Source: Nemertoderma westbladi
Taxonomy: Eukaryota; Xenacoelomorpha; Nemertodermatida; Nemertodermatidae
DNA: 64,000 nucleotides
Reading direction: 5' to 3'
NCBI GenBank assembly: GCA_032718475.1
Contig: JAUCBJ010008467.1
Location: forward strand, 1 to 64,000
Below, one piece after another: positions 35,926-46,159 of this stretch; within the stretch, counting starts at the first letter, position 1; each line of letters begins with the position of its first letter. Position numbers and translations under genes: made by a program. A model generated the notes under the pieces. That model searched no databases. It saw nothing but the letters and a program-made list of their open reading frames with translations, and was not told where the DNA came from.

Positions 35926-35970
35926 AAAGTAATATATCTTCCTACAATAATTTATGATTATCTGCCGTGG

Positions 35971-37160
35971 ATGAATAATGAACAACCAAAATCGTTATAC
36001 TTTAAAATGTCTAAATCGGAACTAAAATTCAAGACGTCAGAATTGCAATTATCTTTTCTAAGAGATTGTGCGTATTTTAATCTTGTACCCAAGAGTCTGA
36101 GAATAATTAACCACTACAATGTACCAATATTTAAAAATTTACAGTACTTCGAATATTACGCCAATTCTATTAATAAAACATTGAGGGAAGCAGAGCATAA
36201 AAACATTAATGACCTGATTAGATACACTGATTAGAAACACTTTTCGATCTGAACTTTTCTTGGAAAAGAATCGTCTTTGTGAAGTGACAAACGAGGAACA
36301 ATACAGGTCCACCAACAAATTCCATAAATATTTGTTCAAAAAGGGAAGAGAGATTGGGACACGTTTAAAAAGGAACTAGATGCGTTATTTCGTGAGCGAG
36401 ATGAGAGATCATGTGGCATGGAACATTGAGACTTATCATAGGACTACAACAACTTGAACAAAATACAATTGGGTTGGAAAATTTATTTTCCAGACAACAT
36501 CGAGCCAGACATGTAAGGGGACACTTACACACAGTTCAAAGGCGGAACAGTCGGGGAAACAGAAAGTCATACTTAATAGAAAAACTGAAGACAGGTATTA
36601 TGAACAATCCGACACACAAAAAGGTATTTGAGCCTTTAGCTTGTGCGGGAAGCTCATTTAGTGGGGGAGAAAAGTCTCTACTGGAACTAGGACCATCCTT
36701 CTGTCCGACTCCATTGACTATTGATTTATATAAATCACATAAGGACTACAACGACTTTGTAAACATAACTAGGAACAAATACTATGAGATCATAAAGAAA
36801 ACGGAAAACCCACAGAACAGAGAACAACAAGCACACTTGGATACAGCCACGACTAATATTGATGAACATGAATCACATACTGCGGCAAGACAGGTTGTCC
36901 CATGGAAAGGTAAACATTATTCACCCAACAAACAAGGAATACTGATCTAGAACAGTTTTTTGTTAATGTATACAATGAAATCTTCACGCAAAACAACTAC
37001 ATAGCCGACAATCTCACAAAACTACAACGAGAAGCACTGAACTCTATTAGGAGGAAACTACACACGATTCGGCCCACCCACTATATTTTCGTAATCGTTC
37101 AATGAAATCCTACAAAATTTGGGCTGTTGGTGAAACAACAATAGACGAACACTACCAAAC
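35971..37160 (+). pseudogene. Penelope-like N-terminal coding region
   Basis: 35971-36234 (87 codons), a frame change caused by a small duplication (GATTAGATACACTGATTAGA), then sequence to 36400. 36411-36950 (179 codons) includes SFSGGEKSLLELGPSFCPTP, matching the segment that precedes the RT domain in Penelope proteins (Leu-Leu-x-x-Gly-x-x-Phe-x-Pro). From about 36955 another frame reads LQREALNSIRRK before coding is lost near 37160. RT motifs A to E are not present. Confidence 0.7.
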
Positions 37161-37299
37161 CTTAAAAAGTTAAAATTTCATAAGCAGGGAATCATAATTT
37201 TGAAGAAAAATAAAAGTAGTCCCAGGACAAAATTACAAAATTTATCGTTTTCTAAAAACTAATAGTGCGGCAGTGTTTGGCTAGATTTAGTAGGTTTTT

Positions 37300-37730
37300 A
37301 AAGACGCTGAATCGAATGTGATTATGTTCCATTTCCAAAAATTGAAGTGGATGCTATTTTTCGTGCACCTAAGAAGTGGGCGTGCTCAAATTTTGATAAA
37401 TTAGATATTCAGAAAATGCCCCTAATTTTTTATTTCAACGCATCTTTTTAAGTTTTCTGGGCCGCTGAATCGATTGAAAGTAATATAGAAGCCTGAAGAC
37501 TTATTGGTTCGCCATTTTTGGTGCACCAAAATTAGGGCGTGGCACTTAAAATTTTGAAAAGTACGAGATTCGTAAAATAAACCAAAATTGAAATTTTAAC
37601 GCATTTAAATAGGTTTTCTAGACCGCTGAATCGATTGAAAGTAATATAGAAGCCTGAAGACTTAGGGGTTAGCCATTTTTCATGTACCAAAATTAGGGCG
37701 TGGCACTTCAAATTTTGAAGTTGGGTCGCT
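37300..37730 (-). repeat. 162-bp tandem repeat, LINE 3' UTR
   Basis: CGCTGAATCGATTGAAAGTAATATAGAAGCCTGAAGACTTA recurs (in part) at about 37308, 37463 and 37625, with ATTAGGGCGTGGCACTT near the end of each unit. The last unit overlaps the stop of the LINE frame on the minus strand, so it is probably that element's 3' UTR. Confidence 0.65.
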
Positions 37731-37940
37731 GATAATGTTCTTTGTCATGTTGTTCCAGAAGTTGAATTGACGACGTAAAACCTCATTTTGTAGCGTTTCT
37801 TTACCAGATTCAGCATAAAGTATTTCATTTGGGCATGAACTGCGAAGAACTAAGGGGTACTTTAACGATTTACGGTGTAAAGGTTCTAAATTCTTAGAGA
37901 TGTGTGGACCCCATGACTCACAACCATAGCCTACAACCAT
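37680..37940 (-). pseudogene. LINE I C-terminal tail
   Basis: The segment from YGCESWGPH to PRPNFGT. It is joined to RT fingers at a simple-repeat junction near 37945-37965. Confidence 0.6.
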
Positions 37941-38724
37941 AACCACAACCAAGCTATGTACAGTGGGACCCGTTTGCACTTACAGATATCTATCAGGAGG
38001 CGCAACAGAAAAAGTTGATCAGCACAGCTTTTCCCTTTTTGGAAGGCTGATTGGAGCGGGTGAATAAATGCCCAGGTTCCGAGTCTTTTAGCTAGAATGC
38101 GGTCGTATATATTTGCCAAGAAATTGCCCATTGTAATGCCGCGGTAGTTTCTTGGTAAACTGAGGTTACCATTATTTGGTAAGAAGGACAGTATAGCATC
38201 CGTTAAGTTACTAGGAAAGCAACCCGATATAAAAATTGAATTGAACAATACTAAAAGAAATGGTATCAGAGTAGGGAAGAGTTTCCTTAGATTTGAGCCT
38301 GATATATCCTTCCCCCCTTTCTTTGATGCACTGTTACATGCTTCATGGATATCATCGAAGGTGAAATCATCATCCAATTGCGGAATATGAACCATATAGT
38401 TTAAAGTAAATAAATCTGCCGTTGACTCATTATCTGGAAGCGCATAAAGCGATTGAACATGAGATTCAAAACCACAGTTTTCTTGCTATTTACAGTACCC
38501 TTCCAATCAATTTTGTTCCACAACTCCTTGGAGTTGCTGGCATCAAGCAGTTCATTCCACTTCTTTCTTTCGTCACTGTGGTAATTTTTGATAATCTGGG
38601 AGTTGAGTTTCGAGCGTTTAGAAGTGAAATCAGTAATGGTATTGTCCATGTCGGTCTTTGGAGGATTATTGTTGGTACTTGTAAGAAGTTTTAAGTCATT
38701 AAAATAAGTTTCGCACTCCTTCAT
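37931..38724 (-). pseudogene. LINE I linker and RT fingers; palm deleted
   Basis: 38401-38724 is a helical linker (KKWNELLDASNSKELWNKI). 37931-38395 encodes SKKGGKDISGSNLRKLF, FLPNNGNLSLPRNYRGIT and PLQSAFQKGKSCADQL, the RT0 to RT2a motifs. It then passes through KRVPLYIA into a GGTTGTGGTTATGGTTG simple repeat and straight to the C-terminal domain. Motifs A to C, including FADD, are missing. Confidence 0.75.
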
Positions 38725-38832
38725 TAAATCATTGACACTGTAGGTTGAGTTACCTACAACCTACTTGTTCAGTATCGTTCCTATTGTGTTTTACTTCTCC
38801 AGTGCGACATGCGCTCAGTACAGCTGACCTTA

Positions 38833-39757
38833 TCAGGCTTGCATTAGGGTTAGATCTGTCATATTAATACTACCGACTTCTGACGAGAGCGCTTCTACTG
38901 ATAAGTCGTAATCTATTAGAAATTTGCAAGTCGGTGGTCGTCCACAAGATATTACAGAGTTGAGTTCTCGTGCACGAGTAAGTAAGAGATTAAGATTTAT
39001 ACACTGCACTGATAATTTGATACATACAGGTATATGATCGGACAAATAAAATCCATGGTCGTTGAAGGCAAAGTGCTCTACAAAAGGTAGTGATTGCTTA
39101 TCAACTAACACTAAGTCAATTTGAGATTTTTTGGTTGATTTTGTGTATGTGAACATTCCTGGAAAAGAATGGCAGCCATGCATCATGTGGTTTAGGGGCC
39201 CACCAATACCAAGCGAAGTAAAGATATCTCTTAGCGTAGACCCATTCGTATTTGTTAAATGATCTACATTGTCTGAGTCTACATTGCCACCCTAAATCAC
39301 CCAAAACTGTGCGGAAATTGCCCATTCGACTGTTGAGGTCGCCACCAATAACAGGGCACAAGCCGTTTTCTTGTGCGGTTGCAATGGCGGCTGCAAGATG
39401 TGCGAGGTTAAGTGGGTCAGTCTTTACAGAGTCGCTTGGCAATATATACGATCCAAAAATTATTAACTTGGGAGAGTAATCTGAGCGTAAAGAAACGTAA
39501 CAATAAGTAAGTTCTAAGTCGAAAACATGATTTTGGAGGTCGTTACGTGCCAGTAAAATCAGTCCATGATCGAATCGTGGGAGAGTATTTAGTGTAATAT
39601 TAACGAATCCTTTTGGTAGTTCACAACCTGCTGTGTTGTGGCCTGTTTCAAATAAGAATATTAAATCATAATCGTTAAAACAGTTTACAAATTTTTTTAA
39701 TATTAGAGTAGTGCGTTTATTTACGTTCCAGAATAATACATTCAGTTTAAGTTGTTG
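38833..39757 (-). pseudogene. LINE I APE endonuclease
   Basis: Reads LNVLFWNVN at the start (near 39750), then LIFLFETGHN (catalytic Glu), HGLILLAR, CPVIGGDLNSRMG (Asp and Asn), a frameshift at about 39150, then KKSQIDLVLVDKQ and YLSDHIPVCI (the terminal Asp-His). All catalytic elements of an APE-type endonuclease can be traced. It is split between frames 39116-39442 and 38833-39186. Confidence 0.75.
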
Positions 39758-39808
39758 TATAGTTTAAGTTGTTGAACATGGGCCAATAATTACAGCAATA
39801 GAAGTGAC

Positions 39809-40034
39809 TTGGTTGGTGCTACGAAGTGTAAACGAAGAAGATGTAATCCTTGTGAATCTATTCAACCTTTAAAGAATTTTACAACAACGACCCCACTGAA
39901 CAAAAAGAGATATCTAATTAAAGGAAATTTTACTTGTGACATTAAGAATGTTATTTATCTGGTAAGGTGTGAAAAATGCAACTTACAAGGGGTAGGATCG
40001 ACAACCGACCTAAAAGCAAGAATTAGAAATTATA
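39809..40034 (+). pseudogene. Penelope GIY-YIG endonuclease, first part
   Basis: A Cys-rich linker (KCKRRRCNPC, NFTCD) precedes VIYLVRCEKCNLQGVGSTTD and LKARIRNYK. In Penelope GIY-YIG domains this reads with Tyr-Val-Gly, so the second Tyr is Gly-Val here. The frame is cut by the LINE insertion at 40046. Confidence 0.75.
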
Positions 40035-40045
40035 AATGCAAGATA

Positions 40046-40678
40046 CTACTACTACTACTACTAGGTCGAGCGAACTCGGACAGTGGAAATGAGATCCTTC
40101 CAGGCTTCCCGATTCTCCATAGTTGTCGCAATTTCGTTTCTCCTAAGTTCAGTATCCCTTTCAAGTTGATCTATATATGTTATGGCCGGTCGTCCACGAC
40201 TACGCTTTCCATGAGTTGGTTGCCAGAAAAGTAGATCTGGTATGACCTCGTCTTTACTTCGCCAGCAGTGCCCACTGAATCTTAATCTGCGTTCACGGAG
40301 GGTGGTTGATACAGTTGGTATTGTACCATAAAGCTCGGCGTTTGTCATGTGTTGTCTCCAGCTGATGTTTAGGCTGCCCTTAGTAGTCTTGTGTAGCAAC
40401 CATCAATTCGCTGTTCAAGTGATTTAGTCAGTGTCCAGGTCTCACCCCCATATAAAAATACACTTTCCCCTGTGACTCGAAAGAACTTAGTCTTCAGGTG
40501 CCTGGAGAGATCTGATTTCCAGATGGTATCCATTTTTGATAGAGCTACCCAAGCCTTTGCTTTCCTAACTTCTATGTGCTTTTTGCTACTCTCTATCCAA
40601 GATCCAAGGTACTGGAAGTCATCAACCTTCCTTAGTTGATTATTATCAATGGTTGTCAAGTTTCCATCAACATGCAAG
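40046..40678 (-). mobile_element. 5'-truncated RTE-type LINE with 11-bp target duplication
   Basis: Flanked by AATGCAAGATA at 40035-40045 and 40679-40689. On the minus strand it encodes only the C-terminus of a LINE polyprotein. It ends in a (TAG)n tail, seen on the plus strand as CTACTACTACTACTACTAG right after the left duplication. Short length, exact duplication and 3' tail are the signature of target-primed reverse transcription. Confidence 0.9.
40061..40677 (-). pseudogene. LINE C-terminal fragment
   Basis: Two frames. The first is VDDFQYLGSWI, KAWVALSKMDTIWKS, LYGGETWTLT and IDGCYTRLLR. After a shift at about 40375 the second is TNAELYGTIP and RERRLRFSGHCWR. The same motif order occurs at 47401-47820, so both belong to one LINE superfamily, probably RTE/RTEX. 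Confidence 0.8.
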
Positions 40679-40689
40679 AATGCAAGATA

Positions 40690-40947
40690 GTAAACAATAA
40701 ACCCATGACTTCAATTGAAAGTCATTTCTGTGAACAGTTTGGACACAACTTTGCGGACTTCAAAATTACACCCATTGAGAACGTCAAATTTAAATTGAGA
40801 AACAAAAAAGATCAAACCGTCGAACTAAGGAACAGGGAGGGCTTTTGGCAATGTACTCTGCTAACAGTGAAACCATTCGGGTTGAACATGAACACCATCA
40901 ACGAGGCAGTAGTGAATGATTTCGGTGTAGATGTATTCAACCCATAA
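40690..40947 (+). pseudogene. Penelope GIY-YIG endonuclease, second part
   Basis: Continues the domain with IESHFCEQFGHNFADF (the HF...H...D segment) and ITPIENVKF, then a C-terminal tail ending VDVFNP at 40947. Removing the LINE and one duplication copy leaves the two halves in the same frame. Confidence 0.7.
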
Positions 40948-41066
40948 TTAAATTGGTTCGCCTGAGAAACACGAAATAGGAAAGACGTATACAAACTATC
41001 TAGAATTTTAAATTGTGCTTATATTGTTATTAATTTATTTAATTTATAAATAGTTGGTTTTCAACT

Positions 41067-41216
41067 CTTGAAAAAGATATACATATTATATCGAAAACCA
41101 GTGATAAAGTAATATATGAATTTTTTCTGAGGTTGATCTAGGTTTATTTAAAATAATATTTTATTTATTTATTATTTTATGCTTACAAATTTATATATAT
41201 ATGTTTTATATATACA
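41067..41216 (+). repeat. 3' terminal repeat (pLTR) of element C
   Basis: Second copy of the 33682-33820 sequence. Confidence 0.75.
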
Positions 41217-41519
41217 GTATATTATTAAAGTCGTGTTGGAAGGGTAGGCAGAGTCCACTTGGGCCACCCCCCCCCCCCCCCCTTTATAATATGTTAAAGT
41301 GTAAATAAATTTCATAATTAATACAATAATGTTAAGGTATGAGTCAAACATAATTTCTCGTAAACGGGTTTGAAAGATCTTCCATTTAATAATTTATTAT
41401 ATAATTATTCTGAAATTATTCAAAATAAATTTAAAGTAATAAATTAAGTAATAGCCTGCAAATTAATCCTCACTGTCTACCAAGGGTGAGGAGGGGGGGG
41501 GGGGGGGGGGGTCATCACA
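41217..41519. other. AT-rich spacer with a C16 and a G19 run
   Basis: C-run 41267-41282, G-run 41493-41511. No coding sequence. Confidence 0.6.
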
Positions 41520-42132
41520 TGTAAGCGGACTCAATTCCCTGCACTACCCAGCGGAAAATGGGCAAGTGGCATTTTACCAATTATAGTTGGGAAGGTGACA
41601 TTACCAATAATAATGTCACCTAATAACCAACTTAGGCGATACACGTTGCCAGCCCCAAAGAAAGTTGAGAGGTCATAAACCATCTCAAAGGGACAAAGGG
41701 GCTAGCACGTGGGGATAGTGGCAGCAGGAAGTAGCAAGATGGAGATTAATCGGGTTAGCCAATGATGGGAGGGGAAAACAGGCAATTGGAAGCATCTATT
41801 GGCCAGGCCACTCAATACAGTAGCAGTGACTAATATGTGTTAATAATATAATCGTTGTACTTGTGGATTATGATTCAGTTGGTATCTGTAGAGTTGTGAG
41901 ACCGGAACGGTTTTTAACCATCGTCGCCATTACCGTGCTATTATATTCTGACTGTGCTATTATTATGTTCTGTGATTATAACAACTGACACTAAAAACTC
42001 AGTTATTCCAACAGCCTTCATCCTCAATATCCAGACCTCAGCCTTTCAGCAGCCTACGGATGCGGCAACACGTATAATACAAAAACAACACACCAGTCGG
42101 GGTTTAGCAATCAACTCCTAAGTCCTGTCACA
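41520..42132 (+). repeat. 5' LTR of element D
   Basis: 613 bp. Differs from the 3' LTR by scattered substitutions and a few short indels (for example GCTAGCACG against GCTAGCAGGGCTAGCACA). Confidence 0.85.
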
Positions 42133-42196
42133 GTTAAAAACTGCCGAGGAAGTTAAAAATCGACGAGTCGATATCGAAGATTAAAGAAAATAAACT

Positions 42197-42733
42197 GTGA
42201 CCACAGCCAGCGCCAACATGAGTGAACAACAGATGCCCCAATGTCCAGAAGGAGAAGCGATCCCGCCGCAAACCCCGAGCGACAGGGACCAGATGATTCG
42301 GGAAGCAGCGACGAGGCAGTACCGGCCCGCCAAAACAACAAACACAACAAACAAATACAACAAACATTTTCACTACCTAGTCCGATTTGGGCAGGGGGAA
42401 CTAGCAAGTGAGAGGGAGAGGGGGGTCGCCACAGAACTGTTCGAATTGTGGCGATCCAAGGTGGTGGCGGCTAGTGTGGTGTATATAGGATATATATATA
42501 TATATATATATCTAGTAGATGCGAGGGGGATTAAGTTAGTGGGATGGGCGGATCCGCACGACGCCGAACCCGAGGTTAACCCCAAAGATTCGGTGTTGTC
42601 GGTTAGTAGGAATGTTTGTAAGCATGGGAAAATTAGTAGGATGAGCAGGCGACAGGAGTCCGTTGCAACCGAAAAGTCCGTTACATCCTTCGCGAAAGCA
42701 AGATGGGTGTTAGAAATCTGGCATATCAGCTAG
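42197..42733 (+). pseudogene. Element D first frame, function unknown
   Basis: 178 codons from the MTTASANMSEQQMPQ start, 65 bp inside the LTR. It is Thr/Asn-rich, then ELFELWRSKVVAAS, then a run of Ile-Tyr pairs coded by a TATA microsatellite (about 42488-42510), then VDARGIKLVGWADP. The position is that of Gag. Confidence 0.4.
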
Positions 42734-43128
42734 ACATAGTCACGCTAGACCATAAGGAACTAGAGAGACAACTGGATTAGGAGACTGCGTCACTAGAAAG
42801 GGAAAGGGAACTAGCGAGAGAGTGTAAAGAGAGGGCCGAGAGGGTGGCAAAAAACTATATAGAACGTAATGAGAAAGAAATAAGCGAGCGTGATGAGCGG
42901 GAGGCGAGAGAGGAGAACAAGCGCAAAGAGCGGGAAGCGAGGAAATCTGAGAGGATTGAGAGAGAGGCGAACGAGCGCAGAGAGCGAAAGGCGAAGGAGG
43001 CAGAACTAGCTGATCAGAGTACTAGAGAGGATAGAGAGAGAGAGAGGGTGGGTAAACGTATGAGGGATGATATGCATACCCAGTTGAGGGGGTTAATGCA
43101 ATATCAGGCGAAGCAATTTAGAACTTAA
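42734..43128 (+). pseudogene. Element D charged coiled-coil segment
   Basis: 42844-43128 (94 codons) is almost entirely Glu, Arg and Lys (NEKEISERDEREAREENKRK) and predicted to be one long helix. It ends in GLMQYQAKQFRT. An upstream frame (about 42736-42840) codes the same kind of sequence, so a shift splits one coiled coil. Comparable coiled coils open the Gag of elements A and E. Confidence 0.5.
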
Positions 43129-44400
43129 TTTTAAATTTTTAAATTAATAAAAATAGAACTTAAATTAGAACTGGCAAAACTGAGTTTATCAGAGAGCGAG
43201 GCTGTTTTTATGAGTGTTTTATGAAGTATTTATGAGGAACCAGGAGTGATGGAAACCTTTGTTAATACCCCACTTACAGGTACCGGACGACAGACTCAGA
43301 ACTGGTGTGACTGGATGGGCGGGGGGAGGGGGGGGGGGGGGGTGTAATGACAATACGTTTAATGAAAACGTTAATATTTATAGTACCGTAGTAGATAACC
43401 CTAATACTAACGAAACATTTCTTGCAGGAAATAATATTTTGGTTAATAATAATGTTGATACTGGTACAGCAAATAATTTAAATAATAATGTAACAAATAA
43501 TGACGGTGAAGAAAATAACTTAAATAATAATGTAAATATTGGTGCGTCAAATAACCAAAGTAATTTAAATAACAACCGCCGGGGGGGCGCAGAAAACGCT
43601 CCACAGATGTTGATGGGAAATGCGCTCTGTGATTCAAGTGAACCGGGGCTCCCGACGATGGATTAAAGGGGGGGGGGGGGGGGTGCAGCAGAAGCCCCAC
43701 GAGCGTCGGCAGACAATGCGTGCGGTTAAGTGAACCATGGCACCCGACAATGGAGGATAATAAGAGGGCAACGAATATCCGCAAGGCCATCCAACCAGGC
43801 AGAGGGATGGACATTGGAGCCGTAAGCGCCCAAACGAGAAAACGTCGAGCCCACTCGGAAGAAGGAAGGAGGACAGTAGAGTTCATCCGGCAGGTCGATA
43901 TGAGACCTCATAACGCTGAAACCAGAAGAAGTGAGGAGGAACGGGGAAGTGTTGCTATGGGCAACCAGAGAAGTCGAGAGAGGATGGACTAGAGTAGAAC
44001 TAGATCGATAGTCAAACTAGAGAGAGAGAGCCGGTGGGGTCGTACTCCGGGAGATTGCCATCGCCCCGGAGGATCACAACCTGGCGAAATATACCACACA
44101 CCGGGAGAGGGGTACAGAGTGTACCGGTACGAGGAGGAAAAGGGAGGAAGGGATCGGAGGGAAACTTCCCGTCAGAACGTAGCTGCCGATCGAGGATATG
44201 GTAGTCATGGGGAGGAGTTCTCGGAATATTCGAGAAGATTAAACTTCGATCCGGAGGGACACAGGCAGACTGCAGAACATAATGTAGGCCATGCTGGGAG
44301 AGATAGTGTAGGCGATGGGGTAGCGCGAATGCCGGGATTGTACCCGGAGGTCGTGGCACATATACAGGTTAGTAGGCAGGTTAATAGGACCCCCTTGGAA
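43129..44400 (+). other. Element D low-complexity region with G-runs and charged frames
   Basis: 43259-43666 is an Asn-rich frame built from AATAAT-type repeats. G-rich tracts occur at 43318-43342 and 43668-43683. 43720-43992 and 44119-44400 are Arg/Glu-rich frames of unknown meaning. No domain recognised. Confidence 0.4.
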
Positions 44401-44530
44401 ATAAGCTGCAAAGCTTTAGGGGTAATCCTATATGTTATGTTGGACAATACCTTTATACCGGTACATTGTTTGGTGTATTTGTTATTGTTTTTACATAATG
44501 TACAAATAAATCTATCTATCTATCTATAAT
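44380..44530 (+). repeat. Possible LINE/SINE 3' tail ending in (ATCT)n
   Basis: GTACAAATAAATCTATCTATCTATCTATAAT ends a stretch that contains an AATAAA signal. Tetranucleotide 3' tails of this kind are common in LINEs and SINEs. No head or target duplication identified. Confidence 0.35.
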
Positions 44531-44985
44531 AGGCCATTGCTGATGGCCACTAAATCGGTCATTGCGGTTCTAATGAGCATAATATTAATTCAGTAGGAGA
44601 ACTCAAAGTTGGCCATCGCGAAAATTTAGAATTATCATCACTTGTGCCAAATGGTAGGTTCTGTCCATGTGCCTGTGGCACTAGTTCCCTTGATCCAAAA
44701 ATTAAAATTTTGGTATTTAACTAAGTTTGGACCCATTTGATGACATTTGATGCATGCAGGAAGTTCTTTCTTGAGTCATTGAACTTTCATTAATGTGTTA
44801 TATTGCTATAAATTTAAATATGGCGCATCGCGATGGCTTAAAATTTCAACCCTCTTGGGATCCGTGAAGATATAGACGAAATTTAAAGAAATTTTTTTGC
44901 CTTATTTTTTACCATTTGGCAACTTTTGTGCACCGGTAGAACAATGAAATCTAAAAAAAAGTAAAAAACGCACCGCCCTAATGTA
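44531..44985. other. Non-coding spacer in element D
   Basis: AT-rich. Begins GGCCATTGCTGATGGCC. Nothing recognised. Confidence 0.4.
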
Positions 44986-45735
44986 TAGTGGAAAGGGTGG
45001 AGGACGAATCCGGAGAAGTACCATTGGTAGAGGAGACAGGACGACAAGTAACAGCTAGGGAGTGGGTGGAGGAGAATGGGTTCGACGCACAGGACCTAGA
45101 GGCGATGGGATTGGACAAAGACATTCCTGGCGAGTATCGGTATGGGAATGGGGAAGAGTGGATGGCAAGGTAAGAGACTCCATTCTTAGAGGGTATAAAG
45201 AATATACCGATACTAAGTAGGTCAAATATGAAGATAAGGTGAAAAGGGAGAGGATGTAAGAAGGTTAATCCAAAGGGAGAGGAGCCGAAGACGAAGGGTG
45301 ACAAAGGAGACAGGAAAGTTAGAGGAGATGTGTTGCACACGGGGCTGGCAGAGTGCGCGGGGGCATTAAATGGTAAGCCATTATGCGTACCGAAGGATGA
45401 CCATGACCAAGGGTCATCGATGGGCTTTAACGCCGGCGCACATATTGAAGGGGAGGCCAGCAGAGGTGGCATGTACCAGTGAGGCTGACATGAAGGGCGG
45501 CATTCTACCACCAAGTGACATATTGAAGGGTGGCATTTTGCTGCCAGAGGACAATAAGGAGTTGTGTGAGGAGATGGAAAGATCCGATCTTAGGGTGGAG
45601 GAAAAGGGGAAGTCAGATCCAAGAGATTTGGAATCGACAAGGGGAGTGGGGCAGAGAATAAGAGGAACTACAGGGGGGCAGTGGGAGAGTTGCCTGCTGG
45701 AGGAATCTCCCTTAGGTTGTTCAGTCGTCCAATAA
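44986..45735 (+). pseudogene. Partial copy of the zinc-knuckle gene's middle
   Basis: 44988-45173 encodes GFDAQDLEAMGL and YRYGNGEEWMAR. These align with EFEAQDLDQLRW and FRLGDELGWMKR at about 61190-61280. The following frame 45370-45735 holds two copies of KGGILxP and an acidic tail with no match I can name. It shows that element D contains more than one copy of parts of this gene. Confidence 0.5.
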
Positions 45736-45778
45736 GTTGGACTGAGGGGGGTGGGAATGAGGGCGATACACCCTTCCC

Positions 45779-45815
45779 ACAAAAATAAAATAAATAAATA
45801 AAATAAATAAGTAGT
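45779..45815 (+). repeat. A-rich (AAATA)n run
   Basis: Short simple repeat immediately before the LINE fragment. Confidence 0.6.
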
Positions 45816-45862
45816 AAAACATCATTACCAAGGTACGCTGTAGGTATGACTGGTCCTCTCTG

Positions 45863-46153
45863 TTGCAACAGCCAAGTGTGAGATCCAGCTTCACACTACA
45901 GCTGAGCAACAGGTATGAGGCTCTTGCCTCTGAGGCGGCAGATCACTGTGAGGGCTATACTGCCTTTACAGAAGCAGTTAAGTTAGCAGCTGCAGAAACA
46001 GTTCCTATATACCCTCGAAACAGGAAAAGGGCCCCCTGGACTGACAACAAAATTCAGAAGTGCCGAAATGACCTTCATAAGGCGCAGAAAGAGTCCCGAC
46101 GCAAACAGACTACAGCGGCAAGAATGCAGTTAAGGCTGCATCTAGGTCCCTGA
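45863..46153 (+). pseudogene. LINE F linker region
   Basis: LSNRYEALASEAAD, AAETVPIYPRNRKRAPWT and LHKAQKESRR, the helical linker between endonuclease and RT in this LINE group. One frameshift near 46140 separates it from the RT frame. Confidence 0.7.
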
Positions 46154-46159
46154 ACAGGC

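Larger units (their letters stand above)
37680..39757 (-). mobile_element. APE-type non-LTR retrotransposon fragment (LINE I)
   Basis: A full-length endonuclease, RT fingers and a C-terminal tail lie on the minus strand, with the RT palm deleted and several frameshifts. It is inserted in element C. The tail (ESWGPHISKNLEPLH, LQNEVLRRQFNFW) resembles CR1/L2-group LINEs, but the clade is not certain. Confidence 0.75.
33682..41216 (+). mobile_element. Element C: Penelope-like element, broken by three insertions
   Basis: Direct terminal repeats (33682-33820 and 41067-41216) flank Penelope-type coding pieces: an N-terminal domain at 35971-37160 and a GIY-YIG endonuclease at 39809-40947. The reverse transcriptase core is absent, since a LINE fragment lies where it should be. 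It is interrupted by a solo LTR (33868-35925), by a minus-strand LINE with 3' repeats (about 37300-39757) and by a 633-bp LINE tail (40046-40678). Terminal repeats and a C-terminal GIY-YIG domain are hallmarks of Penelope elements. Confidence 0.8.

Noticed and set aside
33682-41216. Hammerhead ribozyme in the terminal repeats of the Penelope-like element
   Set aside because: Such ribozymes are known in Penelope elements. I looked for CUGANGA with a paired GAAA core on both strands and found only partial matches (CTGAGG, CGAAA).
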